A stretch of 64,000 bases of DNA from Cognatishimia coralii (lineage in GTDB: Bacteria > Pseudomonadota > Alphaproteobacteria > Rhodobacterales > Rhodobacteraceae), in contig NZ_JBBGAZ010000002.1 in assembly GCF_037478305.1 (NCBI RefSeq), forward strand, positions 1-64,000, in the 5' to 3' direction. Below are positions 60,949 through 64,000 of the stretch, piece by piece (positions within the stretch are counted from its first letter, which is position 1; every line of letters starts with the position of its first letter). Made by a program: the position numbers and the translations under genes. Under the pieces are notes generated by a model, which was not told where the DNA came from, searched no databases, and saw only the letters and a list, made by a program, of their open reading frames with translations.

Positions 60949-60976
60949 TAAAAACGCCGCCCCAAAGGGGGCGACG
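60949..60976 (-). terminator. Terminator of serA, next to the phosphatase ribosome site
   Basis: Arms CGCCGCCCC/GGGGCGACG (G-U on minus) around AAAGGG, followed by TTTTTAATT on the minus strand. The next gene's GGAG begins a few bases on. Confidence 0.82.
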
Positions 60977-61004
60977 TCGGTCTCATAGATGAGTTTTTTG
61001 ACGA

Positions 61005-62600
61005 TTAAGCGACGTCAAATTGAAGCGGTTTGATCTGGGTAAAGAGATCAGTTTCCGCGAGTGCTGCGCGAGCTTCGGCTGGAACGGCTTCGTCCACATA
61101 AAGCAGCGCAATCGCTTCGCCGCCAACATCCGCACGGCCCAGAGTAAAGTTCGCGATGTTCACGCCATTTGCGCCCATGGTCTGACCCAGAGCACCAATG
61201 ATGCCCGGCTCGTCGCGGTTGGTGGTGTAGAGCATATGCGCGCCGATCTCGGCGTCGATATTGATGCCTTTGATCTGAATAAAGCGTGGCTTGCCATCGC
61301 TGAATACGGTTCCCGCAACAGAGCGCTCGCGCTTCTCGGTCACCACGGTGACTTTGATATAGCCTTGAAAGGTGCCGGACTTGTCCTGATTAGTGGTCGA
61401 GATCTTGATGCCGCGTTCTTTGGCGACAACAGGGGCCGAGACCATGTTCACGTCAGGGTTGGCTTTCTTCATGATGCCCGCAACGACGGCGCAGTTCAGC
61501 GCGGCGAGGTTCATTTCAGCCGCCACACCATCATAAAGGATGTTGATCGCCTGGATCGGCTCGTCGGTCATTTGACCCGCAAAGGACCCAAGGTGATCCG
61601 CCAGTTTGATCCATGGGCCCATGACCTTGGCTTCTTCGGCCGTCACGGATGGCATGTTCAGCGCGTTTTCTACGGCGCCTGTGAGCAGATAGTTGGACAT
61701 CTGCTCGGCCACTTGCAGCGCCACGTTTTCCTGCGCTTCGGTGGTTGCCGCGCCCAGGTGCGGGGTGCAGACCACGTTTGGCAGGTTGAACAGCGCGTTC
61801 TCTTTCGCAGGCTCTTCGGCGAAAACGTCAAAGGCTGCGCCCGCGACATGGCCAGATTTCAAGAGCTCGGCCAGCGCCTCTTCGTCCACCAGACCGCCAC
61901 GCGCACAGTTGATGATACGCACGCCTTTCTTGGTTTTAGCGAGGTTTTCTTTGGACAGGATATTGCGCGTGCCGTCGGTCAGAGGCACGTGCAGCGTGAT
62001 GAAGTCAGCGCGGGTCAGCAGGTCTTCGAGTTCTACCTTCTCAACACCCATCTTGTCGGCCTTTTCCTCAGAGAGGAACGGGTCAAAGGCGATGACTTTC
62101 ATCTTGAGGCCACGGGCACGGTCACAAACGATACCACCGATGTTGCCTGCGCCGATGACGCCAAGGGTTTTGTTGGTCAGCTCGACCCCCATGAATTTGG
62201 ACTTTTCCCATTTGCCCGCATGGGTGGATTCAGAAGCCTCTGGGATCTGGCGTGCGACTGCGAACATCATCGCGATGGCGTGCTCGGCGGTTGTGATCAT
62301 GTTGCCAAACGGCGTGTTCATCACGATCACGCCTTTCTTAGATGCGGCTTCTTTGTCCACGTTGTCGGTGCCGATACCAGCGCGACCCACGACTTTCAGG
62401 TTGGTCGCAGCTTCTAGGATGGTCGGCGTGACTTTGGTCGCAGAGCGGATCGCAAGGCCGTCATATTGGCCGATCACTTCCGCCAGTTTCTCTTTGTCTT
62501 TGCCAAGGTCAGGCATGAAGTCCACGTCGATGCCACGATCGCGGAAGATCTGAACAGCGGTTTCGCTGAGTTTGTCGGAAACAAGTACTTTAGGCGCCAT
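61005..62600 (-). CDS. serA: D-3-phosphoglycerate dehydrogenase
   Basis: A 531-residue NAD-dependent enzyme that begins serine synthesis. Rossmann motif GVIGAGNIGGIVCDRARGLK, catalytic NCARGGLVDEEALAELL and HLGAATTEAQ (His) follow in order. The middle ASB domain and the C-terminal ACT domain (YTTNRDEPGIIGALGQTMG, then NIANFTLGR) make it the long form, which often senses serine. ATG at 62600. Follows serC with a 93-base gap containing two hairpins. Confidence 0.95.
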   Translation of the reverse strand: MAPKVLVSDKLSETAVQIFRDRGIDVDFMPDLGKDKEKLAEVIGQYDGLAIRSATKVTPTILEAATNLKVVGRAGIGTDNVDKEAASKKGVIVMNTPFGNMITTAEHAIAMMFAVARQIPEASESTHAGKWEKSKFMGVELTNKTLGVIGAGNIGGIVCDRARGLKMKVIAFDPFLSEEKADKMGVEKVELEDLLTRADFITLHVPLTDGTRNILSKENLAKTKKGVRIINCARGGLVDEEALAELLKSGHVAGAAFDVFAEEPAKENALFNLPNVVCTPHLGAATTEAQENVALQVAEQMSNYLLTGAVENALNMPSVTAEEAKVMGPWIKLADHLGSFAGQMTDEPIQAINILYDGVAAEMNLAALNCAVVAGIMKKANPDVNMVSAPVVAKERGIKISTTNQDKSGTFQGYIKVTVVTEKRERSVAGTVFSDGKPRFIQIKGINIDAEIGAHMLYTTNRDEPGIIGALGQTMGANGVNIANFTLGRADVGGEAIALLYVDEAVPAEARAALAETDLFTQIKPLQFDVA

Positions 62601-62635
62601 GGGTTTGGTCCTCTTGATTGATTTTCGGGAGGGGG

Positions 62636-62681
62636 CGGAAACTTTGAAAGTTTCCGCTATCGATTTCTTTCAGAGAAATCG
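62636..62681 (-). promoter_or_regulatory. Twin hairpins between serC and serA
   Basis: Two perfect stems: CGGAAACTTT/AAAGTTTCCG (62636-62656) and CGATTTCT/AGAAATCG (62661-62681). Neither has a T tract of note on the minus strand, so they may be RNA-stability or processing elements setting the serC:serA ratio. Confidence 0.6.
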
Positions 62682-62693
62682 CGACCCCGTTCG

Positions 62694-63836
62694 TTATTGA
62701 GCGTTGATTTCGGCCTCAAAGGCCCATGCGAGCCAAGGCAACATGGCCTCGATATCTGCGGTCTCAACCGTGCCACCACACCAGATCCGAAGACCTGCTG
62801 GCGCGTCACGATAAGCGCCGATGTCCAGCGCGATGTTTTCCGCCTCAAGACGTTTCGCAACCGCTTTTGCAAAAGCTGCACCGTCTTGGATGCGATCATC
62901 GGTGAACTTCAGGCACACAGAGGTGTTGGACTGCGTTGCCGCGTCTTCGGCCAAGTTCGCGATCCAATCATTGGCGTCACAGAAATCAAACACGGCTTTG
63001 GCGTTCGCATCTGCCCGCGCGATCAGACCCTGCAGGCCGCCCACAGAGCGCGCCCAGTCCAGCGCAAAGAGGTAATCCTCAACCGCCAGCATCGACGGCG
63101 TGTTGATGGTCGCGCCGGTAAAGATGCCCTCGATCAGCTTGCCACCTTTGGTCATGCGGAAGATTTTCGGCAGAGGCCATGCGGGGGTGTAGGTCTCTAG
63201 ACGTTCCACCGCGCGTGGGGACAGAACAATCACACCATGGGCCGCTTCGCCACCTAGCACCTTCTGCCAAGAAAAGGTGGTCACATCCAGCTTGTCCCAT
63301 GGCAGGTCCATCGCGAAAGCCGCGGAAGTCGCGTCACAGATGGTGATGCCCTCGCGGTCATCCGCGATCCAGTCGCCGTTCGGAACCCGAACACCAGCAG
63401 TCGTGCCGTTCCAGGTGAAGACAACGTCATTGGCGAAATCAACCGATGCCAGATCCACGATCTGACCGTAGTCTGCTGTCTTGACCTCGGCGTCTATCTT
63501 GAGCTGCTTGACCACATCCGTGACCCAGCCTGCACCAAAGCTTTCCCAGGCCAGCATCTCGACCTTGCGCGCGCCCAGCATGGACCACAAAGCCATCTCA
63601 ACCGCGCCAGTATCAGACGCAGGCACGATGCCGATTTTGTAATCGGCCGGAATACCAAGGATCTCGCGGGTGCCTTCGATGGCATCTTTCAGCTTGGTCT
63701 TTCCAACGGCAGCCCGGTGGCTGCGGCCCAAAGCTGCATCCGCGAGTTTGTTCAATTCAAAGGTGGGGGGTTTGGCACAGGGGCCAGAAGAAAAACGCGG
63801 GTTCGCCGGCCGCGTTGCCGGTTGTTCAATAGCCAT
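62694..63836 (-). CDS. serC: Phosphoserine aminotransferase
   Basis: A 380-residue PLP enzyme converting phosphohydroxypyruvate to phosphoserine. The cofactor lysine is in TTFSWQKVLGGEAAHGV near residue 190; the start MAIEQPATRPANPRFSSGPC and KPPTFELNKL fit the alphaproteobacterial (Methanosarcina-type) subgroup. I start at ATG 63836, with GGAAGGG upstream; the longer in-frame start runs through the leader RNA. Forms a unit with serA. Confidence 0.93.
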   Translation of the reverse strand: MAIEQPATRPANPRFSSGPCAKPPTFELNKLADAALGRSHRAAVGKTKLKDAIEGTREILGIPADYKIGIVPASDTGAVEMALWSMLGARKVEMLAWESFGAGWVTDVVKQLKIDAEVKTADYGQIVDLASVDFANDVVFTWNGTTAGVRVPNGDWIADDREGITICDATSAAFAMDLPWDKLDVTTFSWQKVLGGEAAHGVIVLSPRAVERLETYTPAWPLPKIFRMTKGGKLIEGIFTGATINTPSMLAVEDYLFALDWARSVGGLQGLIARADANAKAVFDFCDANDWIANLAEDAATQSNTSVCLKFTDDRIQDGAAFAKAVAKRLEAENIALDIGAYRDAPAGLRIWCGGTVETADIEAMLPWLAWAFEAEINAQ

Positions 63837-63844
63837 TACTGCTA

Positions 63845-63940
63845 CCCTTCCAGATAAGCGCCTCTCGTTGGGGAGAGGTGTCCCACCGCCGGAGCTAAAG
63901 CGCGGGGGCCCGACTCGCAACCGCAATTCGGGGACAAAAA
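63845..63940 (-). promoter_or_regulatory. Probable serC leader RNA motif
   Basis: The minus-strand leader contains GGGACACCTCTCCCCAACGA GAGG-type hairpin (arms CCTCTC/GAGAGG at 63861-63878), the GC-rich block GTCGGGCCCCCGCG and the ribosome site GGAAGGGTAG. I recall a serC motif in alphaproteobacteria (Rfam RF00517) with this position and hairpin. Identity was not checked by covariance. The true 5' end is unknown; a small CGACA/TGTCG hairpin lies at 63962-63975. Confidence 0.6.
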
Positions 63941-64000
63941 CGGCACATCAAACAGAAAGACCGACAGAAATGTCGCCTATCGGAAACTTTACCTCACTGG

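Noticed and set aside
61020..62417. 465-residue plus-strand frame opposite serA
   Set aside because: It mirrors serA, is rich in His, Arg, Phe and Cys without any motif, and serA is certain. It is a GC-driven antisense shadow.
1..64000. CRISPR arrays, tRNA genes, 16S/23S rRNA, prophage or restriction-modification island
   Set aside because: No direct-repeat arrays, cloverleaf-like segments, rRNA stretches or phage structural genes were seen on reading both strands; ccrM has no restriction partner.

Overview
The window looks like a chromosomal segment of a marine alphaproteobacterium of the family Rhodobacteraceae (Roseobacter group). The evidence is the gene content and local order (ccrM next to rnhB; leuS-lptE-holA; mutY-dciA-dsbA; pmbA-cysQ-waaA-lpxK; serC-serA), the clade-typical porins, DUF2125 and DUF3576 proteins, a small-form SRP RNA, and intergenic elements of the AAATATCC(C/T)GGGGG...GGGGGCAAAGCCCC type that I recognise from this family. 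Genes are dense, mostly ATG with some GTG and TTG starts, and often overlap by 4 bases. I see no prophage, CRISPR array, tRNA or 16S/23S rRNA. The only mobile-element trace is the tail of an IS630-like transposase at the left edge.

Layout. 1-1.5 kb: transposase tail, an SLT lipoprotein and lolA. 1.5-5.7 kb: dapC-ftsK-lolA, all leftward. 5.7-11.3 kb: amidase, UbiH-type monooxygenase, a Trm112/LON-domain/thioredoxin-TPR run, and xthA. 11.3-14.7 kb: a candidate small RNA, an OmpR-type response regulator, ribA coupled to a YkuD protein, and a YggS protein. 14.7-17.6 kb: two tandem porins with paired terminators and shared promoter repeats, plus a DUF3576 lipoprotein. 17.6-23.2 kb: a glycosyltransferase and leuS-lptE-holA. 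23.2-29 kb: flavoprotein, MscS channel, HNH protein, enoyl-CoA hydratase-like protein, SDR and DUF2125. 29-33.5 kb: pmbA-cysQ-waaA-lpxK (lipid A/Kdo). 33.5-37.6 kb: DsbA-like thioredoxin, DciA, MutY, AlkB and a GNAT protein. 37.8-39.7 kb: ccrM and rnhB flanking a control region with a perfect DnaA box and GANTC sites. 39.7-43 kb: a secreted Cys-rich protein, a secreted-protein/membrane winged-helix pair, an EamA transporter, arfB and SRP RNA. 43-49.3 kb: mepA, a UMF1 transporter, a thioesterase, YggT, recQ and yaaA. 49.4-56.9 kb: a giant alpha-2-macroglobulin with pbpC. 56.9-59.9 kb: a cupin regulator with kbl-tdh (threonine to glycine). 60-64 kb: a PPP phosphatase and serA/serC behind a probable serC leader RNA.

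Functional themes are envelope building and defence (lolA, lptE, waaA, lpxK, mepA, pbpC/A2M, porins), chromosome maintenance (ftsK, ccrM, recQ, mutY, xthA, holA, dciA, rnhB) and serine/glycine/threonine metabolism at the right end. The least explained pieces are the membrane-anchored winged-helix protein with its overlapping secreted partner, the candidate small RNA downstream of the response regulator, an 18-bp long-armed inverted repeat near 5.8 kb, and the regulatory DNA between ccrM and rnhB. All calls rest on reading the sequence and on general knowledge of the families; no database search was run.
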